Origin: Paracoccus sp. IB05
GTDB lineage: Bacteria; Pseudomonadota; Alphaproteobacteria; Rhodobacterales; Rhodobacteraceae
DNA length: 64,000 nucleotides
Direction of reading: 5' to 3'
NCBI RefSeq assembly: GCF_016405985.1
Contig: NZ_JAEFCF010000007.1
Span: forward strand, 106,630 to 170,629
Every line of letters begins with the position of its first letter. Position 1 is the stretch's first letter. The notes under the pieces are model-generated. The model was not told where the DNA came from. It was given only the letters and a program-made list of their open reading frames with translations, and did not search any database. Below, in pieces: positions 7,238-15,896 of this stretch. Position numbers and translations under genes: made by a program.

Positions 7238-10098
7238 CAGCCATAGATCCTTGGATTGGCATCGATCTCGGCTATGCGCGCCGGCAGATGATGGGCGGAG
7301 AAGGTCTCGAGCCCTTCCGTGGTGGTCGCGACCGCCACCTCCTGCGAAACCCGCTGCACCTCGGCCATCATCTTGCCCTCGCGGTCGTCGAAATAGGCCC
7401 GGACATCGACCGAGACCCTGGTCATGCCCATGCCGCCGGACATGCCGCCACCGGCGCGCGATCCTGACAGGCCCCAGCCCGAAGGCGCCGCGCTGCCATT
7501 GACCGATCCGAAAAGCCCGCCATCCGCGAATGCCGGCCAGGCCGGGCGCGCGCCGCCGATGATCGCCGCCAGATCCGCCATGCTGGCGCCCGAGTTCATC
7601 GCCTCGATCAGCGGCAGGTGTTGCGCCGTGGCGCTCGCATTGACGACATATTCGCCATTCGACAGCCATGCCGCGACCTTGTCATCGCGCGGACCACCCG
7701 GCCCCATAACCATGCCACCATCGGCCATCGGCATTCCAAGACCGAAGATCCCGGTATCGCCGGTCGAGCCTCCGCCGCCCCCGAAGAGGCCGCTGAAAAG
7801 ACCGCCACCAATCCCGCCCCAGAGCGAATCCCAGGCGGCGGATGCGGCCATTTCCGCAAGTTTACCGATCAGCATTGAGATCGCATCGCGGAAGCTGTGC
7901 GCGCCGGTCACCAGCCCGACGAAGGCACTCTCGCCCGCGCGCCCGATCTCCTCGATGCGCGATTTGACCTCCTCAAGCCGCATGCGCTCGGCGATCAGCT
8001 TCTCGACTTCCTCGCGCTCCTCACCCACAACCCCCTTCAGGGCTTCGTGATTGCGCAGGATCTCGCGCTGCACCGGATCGGTCTCCAGCATCATCGCGAT
8101 CTGCTGTTGTTCCGAGACCTTCAGATCTTCCAGCGCTTGACGCTGACGTTTAAGCGCCTCGGCAACTTCATCTGCCTCTTTGGCACCGCCACCAGCCCCA
8201 CCCCTGCCAGCGCCCGGCACATCATCGGTGAAAACCTGGCCTGGACCGCCTTCCGGATTGAAGCGCGGATCCCGGGTGACCGGGCGCGGTGAGCCTGAAT
8301 TCGGGCCAAAGCCAAGCACCGGCACACCGCCATAGACCGGATCGGGCGCCCGACCGACACCCGGGCCAAAGCCGATGCGTGGCTTCGGTGTTACCTTTGC
8401 AGGATCGGCAGAGCCGTTGATGTTCTGCAACTGAAGCGCAACACCAAGCGAGACCCCGAGGTCTGCCGCAAGAATGCGGGCCTGCCTGCCAGCCGCAGCG
8501 ATCCCTGAGGCCATATCCACCCGGGCGAGGGACTGCGCACTGCCGGCGCCCGTCTCCAGCGATCGGGAGAGAAGGCGCGCTGCCTCTTCGGCGCCAAGAA
8601 TTTGCTCGGCAGCCGCAAGGAAGCTCGCGGGGAATTCGCCACCCCGGGACAGAATGGCAGTCAAAACTTCGCGCACCTGCCCGAGGGCGGCGCTGGTTTC
8701 CTGCGGCCCCTTCGCGGCTCCAAGCCCATCAAGCGCCGCCTGAAGCTGTTTCGCCTGATCGACGGTCAGCCCGTATTCTTCCCGGATCCCCTCGATGATG
8801 CCTTTCTGTTGTTCCAGCGCGTTGATAACTGCTTCTGGGCCTCTGACGCCGAGATCAACGGCCTGCCGGGCCGATGCGACCGAGGCCTCCATATTGGCAA
8901 TGGTTTCCAGATCGCCTTTCAGCCCCGAGAATTCAGACCTGATCGATGCGACACCTTCCGAAAGCGCCTTCAGAGCACGGACACGCTCAAGCAGCATCAT
9001 CGCCTGGCTAAGCTCGCGGATCTCCCCGGCCTGGGCGCCCCATTCCTTGCGCAGTTCCCCCATCGGGGTCAGCACATCATCGACTGCCGATCGGTAAGAC
9101 CGGACCCGGCTTTCCAGTTCGCTGATCGCGTCCTCAAGGCTCTTTGCCTTTTCGCCCGCGCCGGTGAACCATTGCAGCGCCGCTGCGCCGAAGCCGATCA
9201 CCGCCATGGTGGCGAAGGAAAGCGGGTTGAGCATCGACGTAAAGGCACTCGCGATGGCTGGCCCGATCTGCATGCCCGCCGCGCGCATCTGGCCAAAGAC
9301 CTGCACGACCTGCGGGCCTTGCTGCATCATCAGCATGAAGGGGCTCTGGCCCATCGACAGCATCATGCCGATATCGTTGAGCTGGTAGCCCAGATTGGCG
9401 ACGTAGCTCGCGGCAGCGCCGGAAGAGGCCCCCATCTGGGTCACCTGCACCGATGCAGTCGCGAGGGCCTGACTTGCGCGGGTGCGCGCCTCTCCCGCGA
9501 TCTGCGCAGTGATTGCGCCCTGGCGCTCGGCATCTGCGATGTCGAGAAGCAGGAGCTCATATTGCCGCTGCGCCGCGAATACCGGGTCAAACCGCGCGCG
9601 CAGCTGGTCCAGCGAATGTCCGTGACGAATATGCTCCGCGATACTCTTTTCTTCAGCCCGGCTGACCCCGGTCGAGCCATTGATCAGCTGCTGCAAGGCC
9701 GTGTCATAACGCGCGGTGGCGGCGGTGCTGCCGTCCATTGTTACGCCGGCCGCATCCATCCGGCCCTGAAGATCCGTCATCTGCCGGGTGAGCAGATCAT
9801 GGGCGAGCGCGGCCTCCCGGGCCGTGAGCGCGCCCATCTCCTCCGCCACCGCCAGTTGCTGCATGCCGGCCGAAAGCGCATCCGCCTCGGCCACCATGGG
9901 CTGCAACTGGGCCCGCACCATCTGAACGACGCTGCCCCATTCGGCGGCACCATCGGCAGCGGTACCGGCCGCACCGCCGGCCTCGCGCATGGCGGCATTC
10001 AAATCGTCGGTTGCCCCCTGCATCTCCACCACGGCCGCCTTCGCGGCGCCGTGATTGGCTTCGAAAAGCAAAGAGACGCGGAGTTCGCCATTAGCCAC
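7237..10098 (-). CDS. tail tape measure protein
   Basis: 953 residues, the largest tail gene after the tip. Long Ala/Gln/Glu/Arg-rich helical stretches suit a coiled rod. A hydrophobic segment near residues 290-325 (SFATMAVIGFGAAALQW) and a Gly-rich hydrophobic patch near 760-790 suit a protein that inserts in the host membrane. Near residue 800 is the motif GGPRDDKVAAWLSNGEYVV, which recurs in tape-measure C-termini. Its start overlaps the end of the GT chaperone frame by 8 bases, as in lambda. Length suggests a tail of roughly 140 nm by the usual 1.5 angstrom per residue rule (inference). Confidence 0.85.
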   Translation of the reverse strand: MANGELRVSLLFEANHGAAKAAVVEMQGATDDLNAAMREAGGAAGTAADGAAEWGSVVQMVRAQLQPMVAEADALSAGMQQLAVAEEMGALTAREAALAHDLLTRQMTDLQGRMDAAGVTMDGSTAATARYDTALQQLINGSTGVSRAEEKSIAEHIRHGHSLDQLRARFDPVFAAQRQYELLLLDIADAERQGAITAQIAGEARTRASQALATASVQVTQMGASSGAAASYVANLGYQLNDIGMMLSMGQSPFMLMMQQGPQVVQVFGQMRAAGMQIGPAIASAFTSMLNPLSFATMAVIGFGAAALQWFTGAGEKAKSLEDAISELESRVRSYRSAVDDVLTPMGELRKEWGAQAGEIRELSQAMMLLERVRALKALSEGVASIRSEFSGLKGDLETIANMEASVASARQAVDLGVRGPEAVINALEQQKGIIEGIREEYGLTVDQAKQLQAALDGLGAAKGPQETSAALGQVREVLTAILSRGGEFPASFLAAAEQILGAEEAARLLSRSLETGAGSAQSLARVDMASGIAAAGRQARILAADLGVSLGVALQLQNINGSADPAKVTPKPRIGFGPGVGRAPDPVYGGVPVLGFGPNSGSPRPVTRDPRFNPEGGPGQVFTDDVPGAGRGGAGGGAKEADEVAEALKRQRQALEDLKVSEQQQIAMMLETDPVQREILRNHEALKGVVGEEREEVEKLIAERMRLEEVKSRIEEIGRAGESAFVGLVTGAHSFRDAISMLIGKLAEMAASAAWDSLWGGIGGGLFSGLFGGGGGSTGDTGIFGLGMPMADGGMVMGPGGPRDDKVAAWLSNGEYVVNASATAQHLPLIEAMNSGASMADLAAIIGGARPAWPAFADGGLFGSVNGSAAPSGWGLSGSRAGGGMSGGMGMTRVSVDVRAYFDDREGKMMAEVQRVSQEVAVATTTEGLETFSAHHLPARIAEIDANPRIYG

Positions 10099-10450
10099 GG
10101 TTCAGTTCCTCGATCGCGCCGGCCTCGATCGACCGGACATCATCCCAGATTTCAGGCGAGACCCGGACCTCCGCGAGGTCCAGGCCATGACGGGCGGCGG
10201 CATAATCCAGGCCGAGGAAAATCACCTTCGCCTGCTCCATCGTGCTGAGCGGGGCGGTGCGCCACTGGCCCGAGATCGCGCACCAGGCCTCCCATGCCGG
10301 CAGATGTTCCGCCCAGATTTCCACCGCTGCGGGCTCGGCCGCCTCGAGCGTCAGCCCCATCGCCTCGGCCCCGGCCTGCGCGCGGGCGCGGGCCTGATTG
10401 CGGGCCGAGGTACTGTCGCCCCGCGCCCACCGCTTGCCGAGGCCGGTCAG
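10091..10450 (-). CDS. tail assembly chaperone T part, made by -1 frameshift from the G frame
   Basis: This frame has no good start of its own at its true beginning; 119 codons are open from the slippery site to 10,091. The translation continues LTGLGKRWARGDSTSARNQ and reaches MGLTLEAAEPAAVEIWAEHL, resembling DUF1799/gpT-like proteins. A -1 slip on GGGAAAC at 10,450-10,456 reads GGG AAA then CTG and enters this frame, giving a G-T fusion of about 231 residues. The fusion chaperone is thought to coat the tape measure during tail assembly. An internal ATG at 10,360 could give an 89-residue product instead. Confidence 0.75.
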   Translation of the reverse strand: MTGLGKRWARGDSTSARNQARARAQAGAEAMGLTLEAAEPAAVEIWAEHLPAWEAWCAISGQWRTAPLSTMEQAKVIFLGLDYAAARHGLDLAEVRVSPEIWDDVRSIEAGAIEELNRG

Positions 10451-10456
10451 TTTCCC
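10447..10456 (-). promoter_or_regulatory. programmed -1 frameshift site G GGA AAC TGA
   Basis: On the minus strand the zero-frame codons are CGG GGA AAC TGA. G GGA AAC fits the X XXY YYZ rule and differs from the lambda G-T site (GGGAAAG) only in the last base; the stop codon follows at once. Slipping back one base leads straight into the open T frame. Confidence 0.8.
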
Positions 10457-10785
10457 CGCTTCGCGGCCTTGATGCCCGAGGTATTGTCGAAATAGGCTTT
10501 GATCATCGCGACCCGGAAATGCGGCAGTTCGAGCAGCGCGTTGAAATTGGGATCGCTGAACTCGAAGGCGGCATTCTCGTCATCAACCAGCCCTTCCCAG
10601 CCCTGCACCACCTCGCGCAGGAAAGCAGTGGCACCATCGCCCGTCACCATTTCATGCGCCTCGAGCTCGGACTTCGTGAGCGCGCGGAACCGGGCCTTGA
10701 ACCGCCCCTCGGACTGGCCACCATCGGCAGGGGTCAGCACCGTGACCGGCACGAGAAATTCAGGGTTGCGGATAACTTTAAGCAT
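10447..10785 (-). CDS. tail assembly chaperone G
   Basis: 112 residues starting MLKVIRNPEFLVPVTVLTP, between the tail tube gene and the tape measure. This is the place of lambda gpG. It ends AAKRGN followed by TGA, with the slippery heptamer overlapping the last two sense codons. Helical segments (SELEAHEMVTGDGATAFL) and an acidic middle match tail chaperones of this class (phage_TAC). Ribosomes that slip produce the G-T fusion described separately. Confidence 0.8.
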   Translation of the reverse strand: MLKVIRNPEFLVPVTVLTPADGGQSEGRFKARFRALTKSELEAHEMVTGDGATAFLREVVQGWEGLVDDENAAFEFSDPNFNALLELPHFRVAMIKAYFDNTSGIKAAKRGN

Positions 10786-10809
10786 CGGGAACTCCTCAGG
10801 ATGCGGGGA

Positions 10810-11751
10810 TCAGGTGAAAGCGAGGGTGAACTGATTGTTGCCGTTGCCTGTCGGCAGGACGGAGCCGCGCAGCTGGGTCTCGACCACGCTGTCGACATTG
10901 GCCAGATCGCCCGGGTTGAGGATCTGGACCGAGGGCATCGTCAGGGTCACAACCTTGCCGGCGCCTAAGCCATGCACGAGGCTGATCGCCTGCGGTGCTT
11001 CCGAATCCGCGATGGCAAAGGGGTTGAAAGTGGCGAGCGGCTCAGCCTCGATCTGGAACTCCACCGCCTCGGCACAGGTCGGCAGAATGATCTGGCGACG
11101 CCCGATCAGCCCGCGATATTTGACCTCATTGGCCTTGTTGAAGGTGAAATTCCGCAAGGCTGCCGCAGCGAAGGCGCCAATCGAGAAGGTCGGCACATTC
11201 TCGGTCACGGCCACCTGCGGGATCTCGGTCATCTGCGACCCATAGGTCACCGCCGGCAACGCCTGGCTTACCGGCAACGTGAAGAGACCGGTCATGGTGA
11301 ATTCGATCACCACGATGCCATCCGCGTTCAGCTTATACTGGAAGGTGCCGCGCGCGCCGATGATCTTGTAGAGCGTGCCATCGACATTGAAATAGATCGA
11401 GCAGCTGTCACCGTTGCCGGAGATCCCGTTATAGGTGACCGAAGTCGTCGGCACGATCACCTCGGCACATTTGCAGCAGCGCAAAAACACGCCATAGGCA
11501 GGCGGCGTGCCGGCGGTGCCGGAGGCCTTTGCCTCGACCTCAAAGGTGATCCTCGCCTGCTTGCCCACCAGCATCGAGGGCCGGTTGCCCTGAAAGGGGC
11601 GCGCATGCTGACGCTTGACCTCGGTGGCCTCCATCGGCGTGTAACGCACATTCTGGCCGAGAACCGCATTGACCGTCCCGGTCGGCACCGAGTCCGTGCC
11701 ATAGGTGGTTTCGATCTTGGCCATCAAGGCCTGCATGTCCCAATTTGCCAT
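10810..11751 (-). CDS. major tail tube protein
   Basis: 313 residues starting MANWDMQALMAKIETTYGTD, a beginning typical of tail tube proteins of Mu-like siphoviruses (KxETTYGT). The body is beta-rich with many Thr, Val and Gly, and the C-terminal third (VVTLTMPSVQILNPGDLANVD) matches the tube domain. It is followed by the G/GT chaperones and tape measure and preceded by the tail terminator, the standard order. A CCKC cluster near residue 95 is unusual for this class. Confidence 0.8.
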   Translation of the reverse strand: MANWDMQALMAKIETTYGTDSVPTGTVNAVLGQNVRYTPMEATEVKRQHARPFQGNRPSMLVGKQARITFEVEAKASGTAGTPPAYGVFLRCCKCAEVIVPTTSVTYNGISGNGDSCSIYFNVDGTLYKIIGARGTFQYKLNADGIVVIEFTMTGLFTLPVSQALPAVTYGSQMTEIPQVAVTENVPTFSIGAFAAAALRNFTFNKANEVKYRGLIGRRQIILPTCAEAVEFQIEAEPLATFNPFAIADSEAPQAISLVHGLGAGKVVTLTMPSVQILNPGDLANVDSVVETQLRGSVLPTGNGNNQFTLAFT

Positions 11752-11753
11752 GA

Positions 11754-11951
11754 TCAGTCCTCCTGGCTTGCGGGTTTAGAGGCGGGTTTAACGGCCCCTT
11801 TAACGGCGGGTTTCGCAGGCTCGGTCAGTTCGACCGGCGCCACTTCGGAGACCACCGTTGCCTGGGTCATATCTGCCAGCGTGAGCGCGCCGGTCTCGGG
11901 GTCGCGGATGTAAGAGCCGCCCGAGACGGGCAGCGGGGCGGTGTCACTCAT
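11754..11951 (-). CDS. small hypothetical protein between tail terminator and tail tube
   Basis: 65 residues, MSDTAPLPVSGGSYIRDPETGALTL then a Lys/Ala/Pro-rich tail (KPAVKGAVKPASKPAS). Its ATG overlaps the end of the gp37-like gene and its stop is 2 bases from the tail tube start, so it is coupled in the operon. Short proteins of this kind, beginning with a conserved SGGSYxRDPxTG block, sit at this position in related Mu-like phages. Function unknown. Confidence 0.6.
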   Translation of the reverse strand: MSDTAPLPVSGGSYIRDPETGALTLADMTQATVVSEVAPVELTEPAKPAVKGAVKPASKPASQED

Positions 11952-12385
11952 GTTGAAATCCTGATCTGGTCAGCGGCGGTGAACTCGAAGGCCCAGGCGA
12001 GGGTGCCGGGCCGGAAGGCAACGATGGTTCCGAGGACGAGCGCATAGGGGCCGAAGGCGCCCTCGGGCTTCCAGCCGGCAATGGCCTCGCGCACCGCCTT
12101 CTTCAGCCCCTCGAGCTCGACGGCCGGCTTGTCGCCCTTCCGGTTCGAAATCTCGCGCACCAGAATCACGATCGAGATCGTCTCATGCAGGGGCTGGCGA
12201 TAGGAGCCGGCAGCAAGCTGCGGCTGCCCGCCGCGCTCTGCCGTGGCGATGATGAAGGCCGATGCCCCGGTATGGGTGTTTGCAGGCCCCCCTTTCAGGA
12301 CCGCATCCAGATCGGCGGCCACGCCCACCTGGCGCAGCCCCGGCACCTGATCCTTCAGGCGGGCTATGATGGCTTCGGCATCCAT
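11948..12385 (-). CDS. gp37-like tail terminator (DUF1834)
   Basis: 145 residues from MDAEAIIARLKDQVPGLRQVG. Proteins starting with this helix followed by a beta-rich domain (ETISIVILVREISNRKGD, then LVLGTIVAFRPGTLAWAFEF) are the gp37/DUF1834 family, likely tail terminators or head-tail completion proteins. The ATG overlaps the gp36-like stop as TGATG, which is the usual gp36-gp37 pairing of Mu-like phages. Confidence 0.75.
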   Translation of the reverse strand: MDAEAIIARLKDQVPGLRQVGVAADLDAVLKGGPANTHTGASAFIIATAERGGQPQLAAGSYRQPLHETISIVILVREISNRKGDKPAVELEGLKKAVREAIAGWKPEGAFGPYALVLGTIVAFRPGTLAWAFEFTAADQIRIST

Positions 12386-12813
12386 CAGATGAAGCCTGTC
12401 ATGGACTCAGGCGTGAAAGCGCGCTCCCGATCGGTGATCTGCACCCCGGAGCCCTGCGGCGCCGCCGGCTCAATGCCGGCAGCATCCTTCAGCTGGATGG
12501 TCCCTTTCGAGATCTCGGCCAGGCGCTTCAGGGCATTGTCGTAATCTTTCTGGATCTTCTCCTCGGGCGAGGTGACGTGCAGATCATAGATCGCGATCAC
12601 CTCGGCGAGCTTGGTCACAAGTTCCGGCACGGCTGTCAGCGGCAGCTGATAGGCGCCCAGAAAGCCGTTGATCAGATCGTCGGCCCCATTCAGCGCGCGC
12701 GCCACAGTCGCCCCGTCGATCACGCCTGAAGGCGGATCGGCGTGATCCGTCAGCATGACAAGCAGGTGCTCGCCATAGCGATCGATCAGGTTTTGCACGG
12801 TGGCGTAAGACAT
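12385..12813 (-). CDS. gp36-like head completion protein (DUF1320)
   Basis: 142 residues starting MSYATVQNLIDRYGEHLLVMLTDH, the classic DUF1320 beginning, with the mostly helical body expected of an adaptor protein (VARALNGADDLINGFLGAYQLPL). I chose this ATG because CGAGG precedes it; the frame continues upstream only as Gly/Pro-rich hairpin DNA. Structures of the family suggest it attaches to the portal. Confidence 0.85.
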   Translation of the reverse strand: MSYATVQNLIDRYGEHLLVMLTDHADPPSGVIDGATVARALNGADDLINGFLGAYQLPLTAVPELVTKLAEVIAIYDLHVTSPEEKIQKDYDNALKRLAEISKGTIQLKDAAGIEPAAPQGSGVQITDRERAFTPESMTGFI

Positions 12814-12928
12814 GTGGGCCTCGGATGAAAACGGGATGGGGGGCGATCCTCCCCCCTGGCTGCCGGGTCCAGGCTCTCGGCCCTGGCTTGCTGGCGTCGG
12901 GGCTGCGGCAGCTTCCCCTGGTATTGGC

Positions 12929-12995
12929 GCCCCCTGCACGAGGGAGGAGAATGCAGGGGGCTTTGCCCGGCGCCGGGAGGAGGATGGCGCCGGGC
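12929..12995. terminator. two tandem 10-bp-stem hairpins inside the head operon
   Basis: GCCCCCTGCA (12,929-12,938) pairs with TGCAGGGGGC (12,952-12,961), and GCCCGGCGCC (12,965-12,974) pairs with GGCGCCGGGC (12,986-12,995). Both stems are perfect. They fill the 189-base gap between the HI1506-like and gp36 genes. No T run follows on the leftward strand, so they may be attenuators, mRNA processing sites or capping hairpins, and not full stops. Confidence 0.4.
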
Positions 12996-13002
12996 GAAAC
13001 CT

Positions 13003-13428
13003 CTATTCGACGCGGATGATGGTCAGTTCGGGATCGTCCTCGATGGCGCTCAGCTGCTCTTCGGTCAGGTCCGCGACCTCGACCGGCACCGTCTCCCGCG
13101 TAAAATGCCGCCCTGCCCGCCAGCGACCTTTCTCAGGACCGCGCACGTAAATCCGCTCCGGCCAGATGGCATGATCAGCGGGGCCACCAGCGTCGGTGGC
13201 ACCATCGACCGGGGGGTTGAGGGCGCCCTCCGCAAACAGAGCGCCGGGGGAGAGCCCGGCCAAAGCCGCCCCCTCCCCCGTCACCGTGCCCCCGGTTCCC
13301 GTCGCGGGCACATTCGCGGATTGCATCGGGCCGGTCGCATTCAGGTCGGCCGCGCCGGCCTTCTCGCCCTCGTCCGCATTCGCTTTGGTCGTCGTCGGCT
13401 TTGTCGTCTTCGTGGTCGGATTTGCCAT
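13003..13428 (-). CDS. HI1506-related head protein (Mu gp35-like position)
   Basis: 141 residues. The first 80 are low-complexity Thr/Lys then Ala/Gly-rich. The C-terminal 45 (GRWRAGRHFTRETVPVEVAD, then LTEEQLSAIEDDPEL) carry the HI1506-type module, in which an RAGR(x)F strand is followed by Leu-Thr-x-x-Gln and a DDPxL turn. It follows the capsid gene directly, as in Mu-like phages. Possibly a minor head or completion protein; the role is not established. Confidence 0.65.
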   Translation of the reverse strand: MANPTTKTTKPTTTKANADEGEKAGAADLNATGPMQSANVPATGTGGTVTGEGAALAGLSPGALFAEGALNPPVDGATDAGGPADHAIWPERIYVRGPEKGRWRAGRHFTRETVPVEVADLTEEQLSAIEDDPELTIIRVE

Positions 13429-13502
13429 GAGTGATGCTCCTTCGGCTTAAGGTCAGGGGCGGGAGTGCCGCCCCCTCGGGAAGCCGACCGCAATCAATGC
13501 GA

Positions 13503-14402
13503 TCAGGCGGCGGCGAGCCAGGGCGTCGACAAGAGCTTCGCCGTTCCCTTCCATTCGTTGTCGGAGCCGCTGATCTGATCATTGTTGAGAAGGCGCATCG
13601 CCTTGCCCTCAAGGGTGGGCGACACCACCAGAAGATTGGGTTTGAGGCCAAGCGGACGGCCATGATCGCCGGTCAGGCTCATCATCGCCGCGCGGGCTTT
13701 CTCATAGTTCGCCGGCGTCAGATCCTGCTTCGATCCCCAGGCCATCTGCCAGAAGCCAAAGCCGGTATTTGCCCGGGCATCGGCGCCATAGATGAATTCC
13801 TTGTTCATGAAGACGTTCTGATCATCGAGCTTGTCGAGGTTGACGAACTCGAAATCCTTGCGCTTTTGCAGGATGATCGGCTTTACCGCGCGGCTGACAT
13901 CAAGCAGGAACCAGGCCGGGCCAGAGCCGCCATCCGTATTCGCCACCTGATTGACCGTCTGACCGTCTGCCGCGATCACCGGGTGATCGGTATCGAAGAA
14001 AAACTGGCCGTCATAGCAATTGGTGGTCCAGCCCGCGAGCAGCTGGGCGAAGACCATCTCGTCCCATTTCGCGCCGGTCGACATGCCCATTTCGGCAAAA
14101 AGTGGGGTATAGATGCCGAGATTGTCGGTTTCGATATCGTCCCGATCCACTCCGATTGTCAGCTCGAGCGGCTTCTCCTTGATGGCATAATCGTGCTGGC
14201 TCAGATTCTGGACCTGGCGCGGCCCGATCCATTCGCGCACCGAGGGCACTTTCCCCAGCCAGCCGTATTTCTGCTCTTTGGTGGCGGCCGGCACCACGGT
14301 CGCAATCTGTTTGAAATCCGAGGACGCCTGCGAAAGCGCTCCCTGAAAGGTGGTTTTGAAGCCGGCGCGAAGGGCGTCGAGGTTTCTGGCGTTGACGAGC
14401 AT
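13503..14402 (-). CDS. major capsid protein (Mu gpT family)
   Basis: 299 residues, the usual gpT length. Begins MLVNARNLDALRAGFKTTFQ and contains KYGWLGKVPSVREWIGPRQ, the most conserved block of Mu gpT proteins, and a later GAKWDEMVFAQLLAG and DTDHPVI. It assembles the icosahedral head with the gpI-derived scaffold encoded just upstream. Its own start has an SD-like purine stretch and the preceding gene stops 13 bases away. Confidence 0.9.
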   Translation of the reverse strand: MLVNARNLDALRAGFKTTFQGALSQASSDFKQIATVVPAATKEQKYGWLGKVPSVREWIGPRQVQNLSQHDYAIKEKPLELTIGVDRDDIETDNLGIYTPLFAEMGMSTGAKWDEMVFAQLLAGWTTNCYDGQFFFDTDHPVIAADGQTVNQVANTDGGSGPAWFLLDVSRAVKPIILQKRKDFEFVNLDKLDDQNVFMNKEFIYGADARANTGFGFWQMAWGSKQDLTPANYEKARAAMMSLTGDHGRPLGLKPNLLVVSPTLEGKAMRLLNNDQISGSDNEWKGTAKLLSTPWLAAA

Positions 14403-14415
14403 GGGGGCTGGATCC

Positions 14416-14850
14416 TTACGAAAGCACGGCGCGGGTCAGGGCCTCATCGAAGCGGATCCAGACGCCCAGGGCGTCCACGTCCTCGATGACGCCCGCCGGC
14501 GAACGGGTGTCGGTGGCGGAGGTTTTGGCGACAGTCTGATCGTCCACGACATAGGCGGGCTGGCCGATTTCGGCGCGGGTGATCAGATCGGTGGAGGCCG
14601 AGTTCATGAAGCGGTGGATACCGGGGCGGTAGCGGATCGGCTGGACGCCAGCGGATGCGCCGCTGGTCACGGCCTCGATGGAGACGCCAACGCCGACTGA
14701 ACCAACTGCCGTGGCGCCCTTCAGCAGATTGCCGGCGGCATTGCGCATCAGGATCGTGCCAAGGAACACAGCCTGCGATGCGGCGAGAAGACCCACGCGC
14801 TCATCGCCTTCACGGCGGGGCGTGTTGCGGTCAGAAACAGCAGCGGTCAC
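14416..14850 (-). CDS. capsid decoration/cement protein
   Basis: 144 residues from a GTG preceded by AGGAGG; the GTG overlaps the gpI stop as GTGA. It lies between protease/scaffold and capsid genes, where lambda-D-like or DUF2190-like cement proteins are found. The sequence is Gly/Ala/Val/Thr-rich beta (GATAVGSVGVGVSIEAVTSG, AYVVDDQTVAKTSATDT). The AGVIEDVDALGVWIRF ending is typical of decoration proteins. Confidence 0.65.
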   Translation of the reverse strand: MTAAVSDRNTPRREGDERVGLLAASQAVFLGTILMRNAAGNLLKGATAVGSVGVGVSIEAVTSGASAGVQPIRYRPGIHRFMNSASTDLITRAEIGQPAYVVDDQTVAKTSATDTRSPAGVIEDVDALGVWIRFDEALTRAVLS

Positions 14851-15416
14851 TGGCGGGCCTCCTGTTCGGTTTTGAGGGTGGCGAGGTAATCGGCCTCAGG
14901 GATGCCGAGCAGCTTCGCAGCGGTCAGCTGTTCGGAATTGAGCTCGGTCAGGACCGCACCCGGAGGCAGATCGGTGGTGTGCGACCGGCCAAGCGGCGCC
15001 ATGCCGGCGATGATCGCCTCGGTGCCGACAGGGTCAGACATATGCATGTCGATGAAGCGGTCGCGCGATGGCTTCACACCCACGCGGCCCTCGCGGATCG
15101 CGCCATCGACAAAGGCCACGGCTTTTTCGCGCTGGCCCGTTTCCTGAAGGGTGTTGAACCGGGTGGTGATGTCGGTCAGCTGGCTTTGCAGCTCGACGAT
15201 CTCGGCCGGGCGCGCAGTGGCTTTCGCAGCGACACCGGTGAGGATCGCAGCATTGTCGCCAGTCACCCCGAAAGCCGCTCCGAGCGCGGTGATCGAGGAT
15301 TGCAGCTCCGGCGCGGTTGCCGGGGCCTCTTTCAGCTTCCGGACAGCGGCAAGGATCGCCTCCTCACCGGCATCCGCCCCGAGGCCGAGCGCCTCAAGCA
15401 GTCTCGCCATATCCAT
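14847..15416 (-). CDS. nested scaffold protein (Mu gpZ-like) from an internal start of gpI
   Basis: Within the gpI frame an ATG at 15,416 (MDMARLLEALGLGADAGE) is preceded by AGGAGC six bases upstream, giving an in-frame 189-residue product that is the whole helical scaffold part. In phage Mu the Z scaffold is made from an internal start of I in this way. The ribosome site is visible; actual use of the start is inferred by analogy. Confidence 0.6.
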   Translation of the reverse strand: MDMARLLEALGLGADAGEEAILAAVRKLKEAPATAPELQSSITALGAAFGVTGDNAAILTGVAAKATARPAEIVELQSQLTDITTRFNTLQETGQREKAVAFVDGAIREGRVGVKPSRDRFIDMHMSDPVGTEAIIAGMAPLGRSHTTDLPPGAVLTELNSEQLTAAKLLGIPEADYLATLKTEQEARQ

Positions 15417-15896
15417 GAATTGCTCCTGATGAAGAACGGGGGTCAGACCCCGCAGATTGGGGGTATTGGTCAGCGAGGCCCGCCCGATGGCGATCACCGC
15501 GCCGGATTTCGCATCCCGGAAAAGCACCGGAGAAATGCCGCGATAAGCGCGATCTGCCAGCAATGCCTTGCCGGTTTCGGTCCATTCCACCCGCCCCCAG
15601 ATCCCGTCCTCGCGGGACTGGAGCTCGACAATCCAGCCGCGCGCCGGCGCCGGGCCACCTTTCGGAGCCGCGAGATCGGTGGCGTGGTTTTCGTCGATGG
15701 GCATGCCCCGCTCATTCGCGAGCGAGGTCCGGATCACCGCCTCGGGGTCCGCCACCCGGTATGGGCCGCGCCCGTCATGGGTGGTGATGCCGCCAGCCGT
15801 GGCCGGCAGGAGGTGGATCCATTCGGGCACATCTCCTCCGGAAGGAAGCGAGATGGCCGAAGCCAGAATAATATGGGGTTCGGTGCGACGGGTCAT
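14847..15896 (-). CDS. Mu gpI-like prohead protease/scaffold
   Basis: 349 residues. The N-terminal half matches Mu-like prophage I protein: PIDENHATDLAAPKG at about residues 95-109 contains the catalytic-type His in a (D/N)HAT block, followed by RGWIVELQSREDGIWGRVEWT and GISPVLFRD and SLTNTPNLRGL. The C-terminal 190 residues are helical and Gln/Glu/Ala-rich, as expected of an internal scaffold. An in-frame internal start produces that part separately (see 14,847-15,416). Confidence 0.85.
   Translation of the reverse strand: MTRRTEPHIILASAISLPSGGDVPEWIHLLPATAGGITTHDGRGPYRVADPEAVIRTSLANERGMPIDENHATDLAAPKGGPAPARGWIVELQSREDGIWGRVEWTETGKALLADRAYRGISPVLFRDAKSGAVIAIGRASLTNTPNLRGLTPVLHQEQFMDMARLLEALGLGADAGEEAILAAVRKLKEAPATAPELQSSITALGAAFGVTGDNAAILTGVAAKATARPAEIVELQSQLTDITTRFNTLQETGQREKAVAFVDGAIREGRVGVKPSRDRFIDMHMSDPVGTEAIIAGMAPLGRSHTTDLPPGAVLTELNSEQLTAAKLLGIPEADYLATLKTEQEARQ

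Noticed and set aside
8602-10248. Long rightward frame opposite the tape measure
   Set aside because: Shadow of the tape measure and chaperone frames; low-complexity Arg/His/Leu product.
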